Part shown: positions 33,832 to 45,000 of the stretch, piece after piece | Numbering within the stretch: position 1 is the first letter of the stretch | Layout of the letters: the number at the start of each line of letters is the position of its first letter | Assembly: GCA_010015745.1 (NCBI GenBank) | Contig: ML978170.1 | Coordinates: forward strand, 62,001 to 126,000 | From: Setomelanomma holmii | Taxonomy: Eukaryota; Ascomycota; Dothideomycetes; Pleosporales; Phaeosphaeriaceae | Direction: 5' to 3' | Length of the DNA stretch: 64,000 nt | Position numbers and translations under genes: made by a program | Notes under the pieces: model-generated | Told to the model about the DNA's origin: nothing | Database searches by the model: none | What the model saw: the letters and a program-made list of their open reading frames with translations, nothing else

Positions 33832-34399
33832 AAAGTAGCGATGCCTAAGAAACCTATTGCTAACTTCATAGTATGTATAAGAACAACATGTGCTTACATT
33901 GCGACAGACTTGTCTCTAGCTCTCTAGTCTACGCACTATAGTGTAGAGAGAAGCTGCAGACTTATTTAGTTTAATCTTAGTCTAGATCCTGCTAGAAGAT
34001 TACTCTCTATTAGTATTAGTTCGAAGTTCAGTCTAGATACCTGCTAGAAGATTCGAGGCGACAGCGCTAGTCTCTTCTAAGAGCAGAAGAGAAACACTGA
34101 AGACTCTAACAGCCTTACTTAGCAGATAAGCAAGAGCCGCAGGTAAAGAGAGAAGAATAGTACTCTACGCAAGGACCTTTTACGCAATACAGACTACCTA
34201 GATAGAGAGACTAAGACCTAACTATTGTTCCGAAGCTCAGACTATAGAACATAGACCAGCACTACAGAGGTGCAGGCCTAGAGAAACAACGAAAGAGAAA
34301 CTACTAAGAACAGCCTTAGCACAGAGTTCACTAAGTTGAAGTTAGATTAGAGACTTTAGCCTAGTTAGCAGAGAGAGACTTGTGACTTTATTTTTCGTT
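33832..34399 (+). pseudogene. Gypsy internal region, gag part (relic)
   Basis: A strongly mutated region follows the LTR, starting near an ATG at 33840. Stops occur every few codons. I assign it to Gypsy gag by position between the LTR and the later zinc-knuckle and pol parts, not by sequence match. Confidence 0.45.
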
Positions 34400-37300
34400 A
34401 CAGACTACTAGACTATTGCTATCTTAGCTCTTCAGCAATATAAATTTCAGAGTAAGGCAGTCGCTGCTCAGACCTTTGATGTCTCTAGAGATACACTCCA
34501 CCGCTGACGCGCTAGCAAGCCTGCTCGACGCGATTGCTAGCTCAACTCAAAGAAGCTTACCTAGCTAGAAGAGGAGGTGATTATTAGCTATATACTTAAC
34601 CTATACCAACGTGGATTTGCTCCTACGTTCGACGCTGTACGTGATATGGCTGATAAGCTGCTCGCTGCGCGCGGCACAGGTTGCGTTGGCGTCCACTGGC
34701 CGCGCAAGTTTGTTAAGTGTACAGACAGTCTTACGACGCGTTTTAATTAAGCGTACAATAGGCAGAAAACTCTATGCGAGGATCCCGTACTAATTAGAAA
34801 CTGATTTGAGCTTATAGAGCAGACAAAGGCTAGGTATGGCATCTGCAATGAGGACGTCTACAACTTTGACAAGACTGGCTTTATGATAGGCAAGATCACG
34901 ACTCAGCTTGTCATGACAGGGTCAGAGAGGAGAGGCAGGCCAAAGGCTATCTAGCCAGGCAATCGTGAGTTGGTGACGTTGATCGCTGCGATCATTGCAG
35001 CTGGCTGGTCAATCCTACTGTTCCTCATCTTTGCTAGCTGCTATCATCTGTCTGCCTGGTATGAGGAGACAGATATCCCATGCGACTGGGCGATCACAGT
35101 CAGTGACAATGGCTGGACAACTAACGAGCTAGGAGTTGACTAGCTAAAGCACTTTAATACTTACACGAAGACTCGTGTTATAGGTGCACGTTGCCTGCTC
35201 ATCCTTGACGGCCACAAGAGCCACCACTCTCTAGAATTTCGAGAGCTCTGCAAGGAGAACAACATCTATACGTTCTGTATGCCACCTCACTCATCACACC
35301 TACTGCAGCCTCTTGACGTTGGCTGCTTCTCACCATTGAAGCGCGCGTACAGTCGCGAAGTCAAGCACCTTACCCGCCATCACATCAACTACCGTGCGCT
35401 ACCGCATGCCGACCACCCCGCACATCATAACACCAACTCACCACCAACTTTAAGACCTGTTATCTCTACCAACATGGAACTAATTAACAAGGCGGTTGAA
35501 GTAATAAAATCGCACAACTCTAGAGAATAACCTTTGTACAAGAAGTGTGCAGATATCTTTAAAGTTAACTAAACTACGCTAGCCTGAAGATGCAAGGGCG
35601 TTTAGGGCAGTATGGCAGCTAAAAACGTCAACTAAAGAAAACTCAGTCTACAATAAGAGGCATAGCTTATAGATTATATCAAAGACCTTACAGGTTGAGA
35701 GCTTCTACCTACTAGAGCTATAACGCGACGCTTTGCGTCTGAGGTTGCTAAACAGCCTGTAGGAGAGACGTAGGTGGGGCGCTTTTTGAAGAGAAACAAG
35801 GACCATCTCATCTCTAAACGGGCGGCTGGTATAGACGCTGTACGTCACCGCGCTAATTTAGAGTACAACTACAACCTCTACTTTGATCTCCTCTATAAGA
35901 AGATAAAGCAGTATAATGTGGAGCCCTGCCACACGTACAATATAGACAAGAAGGGCTTTATAATTATAGTCACTTTAAGGACAAAGAGAGTCTTCTTAAA
36001 GGGCCTATAAGAGACAAAACAAGTCAGAGACTCGCTCTAGGACGGCTCTTGTGAGTAGGTAACTGTCCTAGCGTGGGCTTGTGCTGATGGAACAAGTCTT
36101 CCTCTAGGTCTCATCTACCAAGCCCAGAACAGTAATATAAAGTCGTCCTAGGTAGAGGATATTAAGGCTGGAAAGCACAAAGTCCTTGTTACTTCATCTC
36201 CCTCTAGATGGACGAACAACGACGTAGGATTAGCCTGGCTTAAGCAGGTCTTTGACTGTTGTACTAAGAAGAAAGCGCGCTTAAGTTACTACCTCCTTAT
36301 CTTAGATAGTCATAGGAGTCACGTTACTATAGATTTCTTTGTGTATTGTGACAAGAACAGGATCCTCCTTGCTATATTTCCCCTCTATTCAACTTACACC
36401 CTACAGCCACTTGATGTAGTATTGTTTGCGCCACTCTTAAGAGCATACACCTAAGAGCTCACCACCTATCTTTAATTCACCTAAGGGCTTATCCTAATTA
36501 ATAAGGGCGACTTCTTCCCTTTATTCTGGAAGGCCTGGACCTCCACCTTCAACCAGAGGCTCATTTTGACGTCCTTTGAAGCTACTGGTATATAGCTAAT
36601 GGAGAGAGACGTCATACTTAAAAGATTCCGCCTAAAGACACTAGAACATGATAGAGAGGCAGGAAGCTCGCCTATCCTCGCTAAAGAGGACTAGAGAAAG
36701 ATGAGAGGCCTTGTAGAGAAGGCAGTAAAAGGTCTTATCCCTCTCCAGCCTGAGGCTGTCTTGTCAAAGCTTGACGTGCAGCTGCGTACGCCTTCACTAG
36801 CTGCTCTGTCAGAGGCTCTCTGGGAAGCCAAAACGCCGAGCAACGTACGTGAGCTTAAGGCTGAATCAACGTTAATACGTGATCGCGTGCAGCGGCACAA
36901 GAGCTCTTCGCCAGCCTCAATTATCTAGGCAATCGACCAGCTTAAGAAGAGGGCAGAGGTAATGATGCTCTTAGCTGAGCTGATGCGCGATCGGATCGCC
37001 AGCCTTGAGAGAGCCAACAAGCCAGCAACAAAGCGTAGGCAGCGTTAAAAGAAGCGGATACAGAAGCAAGGGACCTTAATGAAAGGAAAGGGAGAGGATA
37101 TACTCGCTCAAAAGGAGGCTGACCAGCAGATAGAGCGTGAACAGCGTCAAGATGGAGAGCGATCAGGCCTTCGCCGCTAGGCTCTGGTGCGCTGCAAGAG
37201 GTGCAGAGAGACTGGGCATAACTTGCGTACGTGCAGAAAAGATACTTTAGATACTACTTAATATACTGTATCAATATCTCTATATTATCTCTCAACGTGG

Positions 37301-37432
37301 TTGAGATGTACGCCTGTAGAGGTGCACGAAGTTGGTGGGGTGCGCACTCGCTTGTAATGCGCACTCGCTTGTAATGCGCACTCGCTTGTAATGCGCACTC
37401 GCTTGTAATGCGCACTCGCTTGTAAAACACGT
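34400..37432 (+). pseudogene. chimeric pogo-type transposase relic (two families)
   Basis: The left part (to about 35390) reads as a pogo transposase: HTH region, MADKLLAARG, VYNFDKTGF (first DDE Asp), LILDGHKSHHS and HSSHLLQPLDVGCF. Then a different pogo-type transposase begins (MELINKAVEVIKSHNSRE to FWKAWTSTFNQR, with LILDSHRSHVT). From about 36690 the first type resumes with LSKLDVQLRTPS and a zinc knuckle CKRCRETGHNLRTC. The right end is AACACGT next to TA (37433-37434); no left terminal repeat was found. Many stops throughout. Confidence 0.7.
37341..37425. repeat. 17-bp subterminal tandem repeat, five units
   Basis: Five perfect copies of TGCGCACTCGCTTGTAA (17 bp) lie just inside the right end of the pogo-type element that ends at 37432. 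Related 17-bp-period repeats sharing CTCGCTTGT/ACAAGCGAG lie at the ends of other pogo elements here. Confidence 0.95.
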
Positions 37433-37434
37433 TA

Positions 37435-38205
37435 TAGGTAGTATGAAGATTACACATGTAAAGGCACGCGCATTTATAGAGCATTCTAAACTAGAACTGC
37501 TGCTTCGCTCTCTACACAACTATACGTACTTACTAGCTAATACTGTAGAAACTAACAATTAGAAGTATAGTTAATTCTAGACTAGGAACGATGAGAGCTA
37601 CCTCTCGTACTAGCTACTAGACTTAGATCCTAACTGTAGAACTATCTAGGTAAACAGGCGTAAGTACAGAAACACATGCAATATGTGCAACAAACTAGAA
37701 TATATTGTTAGAGATTGCGAGCAGTACAACTACCTAATCACTATAGAGTAGATTAGTTTACCTTTAACTCTAAGGCAACTCAAGGCAACTCTAAGAAGAC
37801 CTACTACTACAGTCTAAGACATAAGGTCTTAGAAACAATACAAGAACTAGCTCTATCTACTTTACAGCTAGATTAGTCGAAGAGTAAGATTAGAGACTTT
37901 TACGAAGTTACAGATAACATGCTAGATTTGGCAGCATCTACAGTAAGACCTAAGAGGTTTAATAGAATTAACAGTAGGCCGAAAATAGTATCTAGAAGAC
38001 TAAGTAGCTAACTAGCTAATACGAACACCTTAACTACTAGTCTCTAGCGAGGAGAGGTAATAAGCTCTATGCAGGATTTAACTCAATTTCGAACCTAACA
38101 ACTACTTAGAGACGACGCCTATCAGAAATCTTGAGCCTAGACCTAGTGGATTAAAGAGATATTATCTTAGGTCTAGCACCTTTAGAGATTCAGGAAGAAT
38201 TAGCT
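37435..38205 (+). pseudogene. Gypsy gag region with zinc-knuckle trace (relic)
   Basis: The sequence after the pogo element resumes retroelement text. At 37675-37720 it reads CNMCNKLEYIVRDC, a zinc knuckle whose His appears mutated to Tyr. Stops are frequent. It probably continues the Gypsy body from 33.8 kb. Confidence 0.5.
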
Positions 38206-38420
38206 CAGTTAGCGACGCGGTCGCAATCCGCTAAGAAGAAGCGTTGCTCAACCTGCGCAGAGTCGTTCTCATTTGTGCTCAGTTGCTCAGGGTCGCCAAG
38301 CCTTCTTGATCATTGAGCATGTCACGTGATCCTTCGATCAGTGGTTTTTTGATACGACGGTGATTCGTGGTCATAATCATCGTGTCAGGGCGCTCTCTCT
38401 CCTGGTACGGTCGTAACAGC
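38206..38420. mobile_element. LTR-like block ending GTCGTAACA
   Basis: About 210 bases of normal composition inside mutated DNA, with a CACGTGA motif at about 38323 and the end GGTACGGTCGTAACA near 38417. This resembles the two solo LTRs at 28.1 and 32.4 kb. I could not find a left end or target duplication. Confidence 0.4.
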
Positions 38421-38462
38421 TAGATACTCAAGGTACAGTCTCTTAGCACACGATTATGTGTA

Positions 38463-40312
38463 ACGTATCACACGGGCGAGCTGGCCACCTTGCCAAGCCC
38501 CCACCAAAATCTACTGTTACATACAGTAGAAACGCGATGTCTCGACCAACCAACCAGCTACCAGCTTCAAAAGAGGCTCAATTACAGCTTGCGCTTCAGG
38601 CTATCAAACAAGACGCAAATCTCTCTAAATGAAGCGCTGCAAAGATCTACAACGTTCCTCGTGCAACGCTAGCCAGCTGACGCGCTGGAACTCCCTTTCA
38701 ACGCGATTGCGCGCCCAACTCACAGAATCTCTATCTAACTGAGGAGGAGGTAATTGTTCGTTATATACTTGACCTTGAAGCGCGAGGATTCCTGCCCCAG
38801 CTTAACGCTGTGAAGGATATGGCCAATCTACTGCGCAAGGAGCGTAACCAACTGTCAGTGGGCATTAACTAGGCTGGAACCTTTGTCGAACGTCGTGATG
38901 AACTGCAAGTTAAGTTTAATCGCAAGTACGACTATAAGAGAGCTCTCTGCGAGAATCCTGAGGTTGTGCAATGCTGGTTCAAGCTTGTAGAGAACACTAA
39001 GGCTAAGCACGGTATTCTTGATGAGGATACCTACAACTTTGATGAGTCTGGCTTCATGATAGGCATGATATCGACTAGAGCAGTGGTTACAGGCTCTGAG
39101 CGTCGAGGACGGCCAAAGACGGTACAGCAGGGTAATCGAGAGTGGAGTACAGTGATCTAAGGTGTCAACGCAACTAGGTGGGCGATCCCACCCTTCGTCA
39201 TCTTCCAGGGCAAGAACCACCTCTCTGCCTGGTACCAGAAGCCTGATCTACCTAGCGATTGGGTTATTGCAGTCTCTGAAAACGGCTGGACGACAAATGA
39301 GCTTGGTCTGCAGTAGTTGAAGCACTTTGACGCTCATACGAAAAGACGTACTGTTAGCACAGTACGTTTGCTTATTATCAACGGCCATGAGAGCCACGAC
39401 TCGCTTGATTTCCAGCAGTACTGCAAGGATACCAAAATAATCACTCTCTGCATGCCTCCTCACTTGTCGCACCTCCTGCAGCCTCTTGACGTAGGTTGTT
39501 TCTTGCCGTTGAAGAAGGCATATAGCTGCCAAGCCGAGAACCTGATGCGCAGCAAGATTAACCACATTATCAAACTTAAGTTCTTGCTATGCTTTATTGC
39601 TGCTTTTAAGGACTCAACCACTAAAAGCAATATCTAGGGAGGCTTTTGAGGTGCTGGCTTAGTTCTACTCAACCTAGAGGCGGTGATATCAAAGCTTGAC
39701 GTCCGCCTTCGTACACCTACACCACCTACTGTTAACAACGCTCCTTGGGTGTCTAAAACCCTAAGCAATACCCTAGAATTTGGGTCGCAATCAAAGCTGA
39801 TTCAAGAGAGGATTCAGAGACATGCAGATAGCTCGCCTACTTTGATTGTTGACTCGCTTGATCAGCTTACCAAAGGCGCTGAGATAATGGCGCATTCCTT
39901 GGTGTTGACGCGCGACCAAGTTAAGCAGCTTCAAGCAGCTAACGAGGCCGCCTCACGCTGTAGATCACGCAAGAGAAAGCTTATACAGGCAGAGGGGACC
40001 CTTACAGCTAAGTAGGGTATGCGCTTAGCTACCTTAAAGGAGTTTGCTGCGCGTATTAACAGGAAGAACCTAAAGAAGAGTGCGCGCGCTAAGGGCAGTG
40101 AGCCTACTCAACAGCGCTGTAGACGCTGCAGGGAGGCTGGGCACAACTCGCGCATATGTAAACAAGTATTAGATATACTCTCTGATTAACCTGAGGTACT
40201 GTACAGCACTGTAGAGTACTTTTAAGAACCGTTGTGTTGCGTTTTGTACTGTTTGTAACAGTAGATTTTGGTGGGGGCTTGGCAAGGTGGCCAGCCCGCC
40301 CGTGAGGTACGT
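38463..40312 (+). mobile_element. pogo/Fot-type DNA transposon, near full length (1850 bp)
   Basis: Both terminal inverted repeats are present (about 50 bp; outer ACGTATCACACGGGCG, inner CTTGCCAAGCCCCCACC), flanked by TA (38461-38462 and 40313-40314). The encoded transposase starts near MSRPTNQLPASKE, with an HTH/CENP-B-like N-terminal part, a DDE domain (TYNFDESGF, INGHESHDS, HLLQPLDVGCF) and a C-terminal zinc knuckle CREAGHNSRIC. It is inactivated by several TAG/TAA stops at Trp/Gln positions. It is the best-preserved copy of this family here. Confidence 0.92.
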
Positions 40313-40314
40313 TA

Positions 40315-41688
40315 AGTTGAATTAGCAAGTAATCTACAAGAAGACTTAGTATTAGCGTCGCTGACCTAGCAATATACATACTTTACACAAGAAAGTAGCA
40401 GATAAAGTATAGCCTGTAGATACTTCTAGAGCTAATAAACTAATAGAGTTTAGAAGAGAAGACTAGAAGTAACTAGCGAAAAAAAGGCAAGTGCTTACCT
40501 TAAGTCTTCAACCTCTAGATCTTAGTCTATGCAACTATCTCTTTAAGAAACGATATGCTCTGTTTCTGAAAGTAGAAAAGATTAAGAATTAGCCTCTATA
40601 CTAGAACGTCTAAGAAGCACGAAAATTCGTAGGCATATGCGTGTACTACTGCATATAAGTCGAAGGCTTTGCTATCTACGCAAAACTATTGTTCTATCTA
40701 CTAAGATTTGATGTAGAATAGACATAGAGACTAGCACAACAGCAAGCTATAGAGTGTTTAAAGAACAGCATTACCTTAGTACCTGCGCTTATAACTCTAG
40801 ACTACAAGCATAGTAGCATGCTTTTCGTAGCTGTAGATGCGAGCAAAGAAGGCAGAGGTGCAGTTCTTGAGCAGATTAGCTCAGACAGGAAGCGTTACTT
40901 ATGTCGATTTGAAAGCACTCTCTAATTAGCAGCAGAATCTAATTGTCACTCTACTAAGTTGGAGATCAAAGCAGTTGTGTATGCGCTCAAGAACTTTTCG
41001 CCTTAGCTGTATAGACGCTACTTTACAATCGAAACTATTACTCAGACTCTTATTTACTAACTTAACAGGTTCTTAGCAGAGACACTAGGTGCAGTAGTCA
41101 GTTAATAGCTAGCAGCTATTCTAGCCTAGGATTTCGACATTAAGCATATCTCTAGAAAACGCAACGTTGTTGCTAATAGCTTCTTAAGGTATCCGAAACC
41201 TAAAGAATAGACAGTACCTAAGTAGGCAGAAGAAGAGATTGAGAATTTCGTTAACGCTCTACTCGCTAATGTAGAGCATAAGACTAAGGTTTAGAAAGAA
41301 CGTGTACTAAGAGACGAATATTCTCAAGAATTAGAGAACTACGTTCGTTTCCTAACCTCATACAAGGCTCTAAAGATGTCTGAAAAAGCACTTATATGCT
41401 AGAAGAAGCGAGCTATAAACTTCTTCGTTCAGAATAGGTGTCTGTTTAAGAAGACTTTCTAGAACATCGCGATTAGAAGAGTCGTAGACGACCTAGATTT
41501 AAGAGCCGCTGCAATATAGGAAGTTTACTAAGTAATAGCACATTAGGAAGTTAATAGAGTCTATGCTATAAATAGCTCAGTGCTACTAGTAGAGAAGTCT
41601 CTACTAGAACATTCGATAAGCCTTGAAAGGATGCCTAGACTGCTAGTTTTAGTCTACTAAACGAATGGTAGACATAATAACTCACTAG
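40315..41688 (+). pseudogene. Ty3/Gypsy pol relic (RT end, RNase H, integrase zinc finger)
   Basis: Reading on the plus strand gives ARKFVGICVYYC (RT thumb), FVAVDASKEGRGAVLEQI (RNase H core, first Asp), STKLEIKAVVYALKNF, YRRYFTIETITQTL and DFDIKHISRKRNVVANS. The integrase zinc-binding region follows (RVVDDLDLRAAA, then VIAH with EVNRVYA). The order is Gypsy-type. Stops are frequent. The right end is cut at about 41688 by a pogo fragment and no 3' LTR is seen. Confidence 0.75.
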
Positions 41689-42060
41689 AAATCTAGCAAG
41701 TCGTAGCTCTCGTAGCCGTTAATAATAAGCAAACGTACTGTGCTAACAGTACGCTTTTTTGTATTAGCGTTAAAGTGCTTTAGCTACTACAGACTAGGCT
41801 TATTTGTTGTTTAGCTTTTCTTAGAGACTGCAATAACCTAATTAGACAGTAGATTCTTCTCCTAGTACTAGGCAGTAAGGTAGTTCTTACTCTAGAAGAT
41901 AACAAAGAGTAGAATTGCCTACCTAGTTGCGTTAATACTCTAGATGACTGTAGTCTACTCTCGATTACTCTACTGTACTGTCTTTAGCTGTTCTCGACGC
42001 TTAGAGGACTACTCTAGTCGATATTATACTTATTATAAAGCTAGACTTATTAAAGTTGTT
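41689..42060 (-). mobile_element. pogo transposase fragment
   Basis: About 370 bases match the central transposase part of the main pogo family (compare about 50.77-51.15 kb), in the same minus orientation, with stops. Neither terminal repeat is present. It lies between the Gypsy pol and the Copia relic. Confidence 0.65.
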
Positions 42061-45000
42061 GTTAATAGAGTAAGGTTAAATAGAATTGTGTTACATTAAG
42101 TTTATAAGAAAGGGCTATTTTAAGTAAGCAGGCGTAAGCGCTCTATCTCTAAGGTTAAGCACTAGTCTCAATTAGGTAGATCGCGAGAAAAGAGAAAGAA
42201 CGGAACTTAGAGTAAGCGCTCTTCTAGGCGGGTGCACACACTCTAACAGACACACTCTCTGAACTAGGTAGAGTTGCGTCTGTAGTAAACGAAATGTGTA
42301 TAGGAATGTATAGTAGAGTCCGTAGCGGCGGCAGAGCCGTAGTGCTGCGAAGAAAGAGAACTAAAATTACATTTAAGTTACTGTTTGCTAATTATTCTCA
42401 GAACGTTGACTATGTTAATAAGGTAGACAAACTTATCGTAATCTAGCTTCTTAAGAGGTTTAGTGAGGCTGTTAGTAGGTATATTAACTCTAGAGAGGTA
42501 ATTGAGCTTAACGTTGCCTAGCTTAACTTGCTGTTTTGTATACTTGTGACGAGTATATATGCTATCCTACGCCCAGTATGCCTATTCGACACACTGTACC
42601 TTTTTGATAGCTCTTGGTCAAGTGACGTAGGGCTTGATCGTGACAATACTTGTAGTAGTTGTCGATGTGCTTAGCGCGCTTATAGTGTCTGTTCTTAAGA
42701 ATTATATTGAGCGCTAGCAAGTTGTTAGTATAGAGCTAGCAAGGCTTAACGTTGTTGCTGATATATCTAATCTAAGAGAGAAAGCGTTGTATCTAGCTAA
42801 TCTCTTTAGTACTATAGGTAAGAGTAATATACTCTGCTTTAGTAGATAAGAGTGTAACAAGTTGCTAGCGATATGCCTTAAAAGAGACGCCGCCTCTAGC
42901 TATTATTACGACGTAGCTAGCAGAAGACTTGCGCTTAAGAATGTTACTAAAGGCTAAGTCGCTGTACGCGACAAGACTAATAGTATAGTCTAGGTTATTG
43001 AAGTCTGCGCCTAGTTTACCTTTAAACTGTATACTAAAGTTAGTAGTGCTTTTGTAATATTAGAGAATATGCTTTAAGAGTAATAGCTTCTTCTCTATAG
43101 AATTGCTAGCAAAGCGCGCTATGTAGTTAAGGTGCTAGGCAAGGTCTAGACAGACAATAGAGGTAGAGTACAGGAGCTTTGCGACGAGCGACTAGTACTG
43201 TGCCGTAAGTCTAGTATTAGCCTATTCTTCTTGCCTCGTAAGAGTAAGAGTGGAGACTAGAAGAGGTGTTAGAGTGGTTAGGCTATCTGTTATATAACAC
43301 TTATCTACCACTTAGTTAACGTAGCTATTTATATATAGTAACATAGTGCAGTTAGCGCGATTGCGGAGCACTTAGATACCAAGATAGAAGCTAATAGAGC
43401 TGAGATTACGAGCCTTGTAGCGCTTAAAGATGTGCTTCTTAAGGTTTGCTATTATCTTGTTATTTATAGTAATAAGAATAAGATCGTTAACGTACACAAT
43501 AATAATAGCTCTAGTAGTGCTATTAACGAAGACGTATAGGTCTGCTTTAATTAGCGTAAAGCTAAGCTCTACAAGTAAAGTCTTTGAGGTCGTTATACTA
43601 GAGAAGTGCGGACTAGCAGAGTCTATACATGCTGCAGTAGAGACAGACTATAAGTTCTGCAGCTAGACAGCCTAGTAGTAGTTGTAATAGAATAACGTTA
43701 TAGTCAAGGAGAATAGCGTTAAGATATGCGATAATTATGTTAATCTGTTCGCATTTATGATTAAAGTAGGCGACGAGAGCAAGAGTAATACGAAGTGTAG
43801 TAGTGCGGACAACGTAAGCGTATACCTTACGATACTACATACAGTTTTCTTCTTGCTTATTACCGCAAGTAACTATTCGTGCCTTGTCTTTAATATAATA
43901 GCCTTCTTCGCTACTCTTATACGCCTATACCTAATGTGCTAGAACAACCTTGTAGACGGCAATCTCTTCTTGTGTTGCTAGGCACTAGGTATTGTTAGTA
44001 TAAGAACGTTGTGCTCATTATGTATAGCGATCTGCAGATTGTTGCAGCGAGAATAAGTCTTAAAGGCTTTCTAATTGCGAGGTTTAGGTAGTAGGTCTAA
44101 GAGCTTGCTTCTAATTGTTAGCTTGATAGGTGCTATTGCGAAGCACTAGTCAAAGATAGCAGTAGAGAAGTTCGCTTGTGGACGACGCCCTTAGGTGCTC
44201 TTAATAATATTCTTAGAGTTAAAGTTAGCGTTAATCTTATAGCAACGAGGCGCGATATTGTTACTGCAAGTTAGAGTAGATAGATAGTTATCCTCGTTCT
44301 CGTTCTTATTCTTATTAAGGCTATCGAAGTTGTTATGTTCTTCTATCTAGAGCAGCTGCTTATTATTCTTACTCTCTGTGTTTCTAGAGTTTAGAGTAGC
44401 CCGTAATGTAGCAAGGCAACGTAGTATAAGTTCTATAGGAGTAATAGAATTAGCCGGAGCAGCAGAAGCGTTTTGTAGAGGTAATATCTCCGTATTAGTA
44501 GAGATTGCGGGAAGGTTTCTAGTGTACTTGTTGAACTCAACTAACGCAGTCTTGATAACTTTGTTTGTTACTATAATCTACATCTTATAGAGAGACTCGC
44601 TAATCATGCTAACGAGGTGGCCGCATTAGGCACGTAGTTCGAACTTGTTACTCTTAAGGCGTATTTTAGTTAGTGTGTGTACGTATTCTAGCTAGCTGAA
44701 GGCATAGAGTTTAGCGACGTTAGAGACTAGATTAGTATAGCTAACGTTCTAATTCTAAGCCTCTTTAGGTGTAATCTTGCTAGAGAGAATAGTGTTAGAG
44801 AGTAAGTTATGCACGCGAGCGAGGTACTTCGCGCCACATAGCTATAGAGACTTCAGAAGATCTGCAGTGATAAGAGTAGCGCGTACTTAGTCTTCTGTAA
44901 TTCTATTAGCGCGCTCAATAATGCTATTGCGACTAGCATCGTTAACTAGTAAGGTCTTAATAATTTTGCCTTTACTATTGAAGTATTACCTGTTGCAGGC

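Noticed and set aside
37100..37250. CCHC zinc knuckle as evidence for a retroviral-type gag
   Set aside because: The knuckle is at the C-terminus of the pogo transposase in every copy here, directly after the basic region, so it belongs to the DNA transposon.
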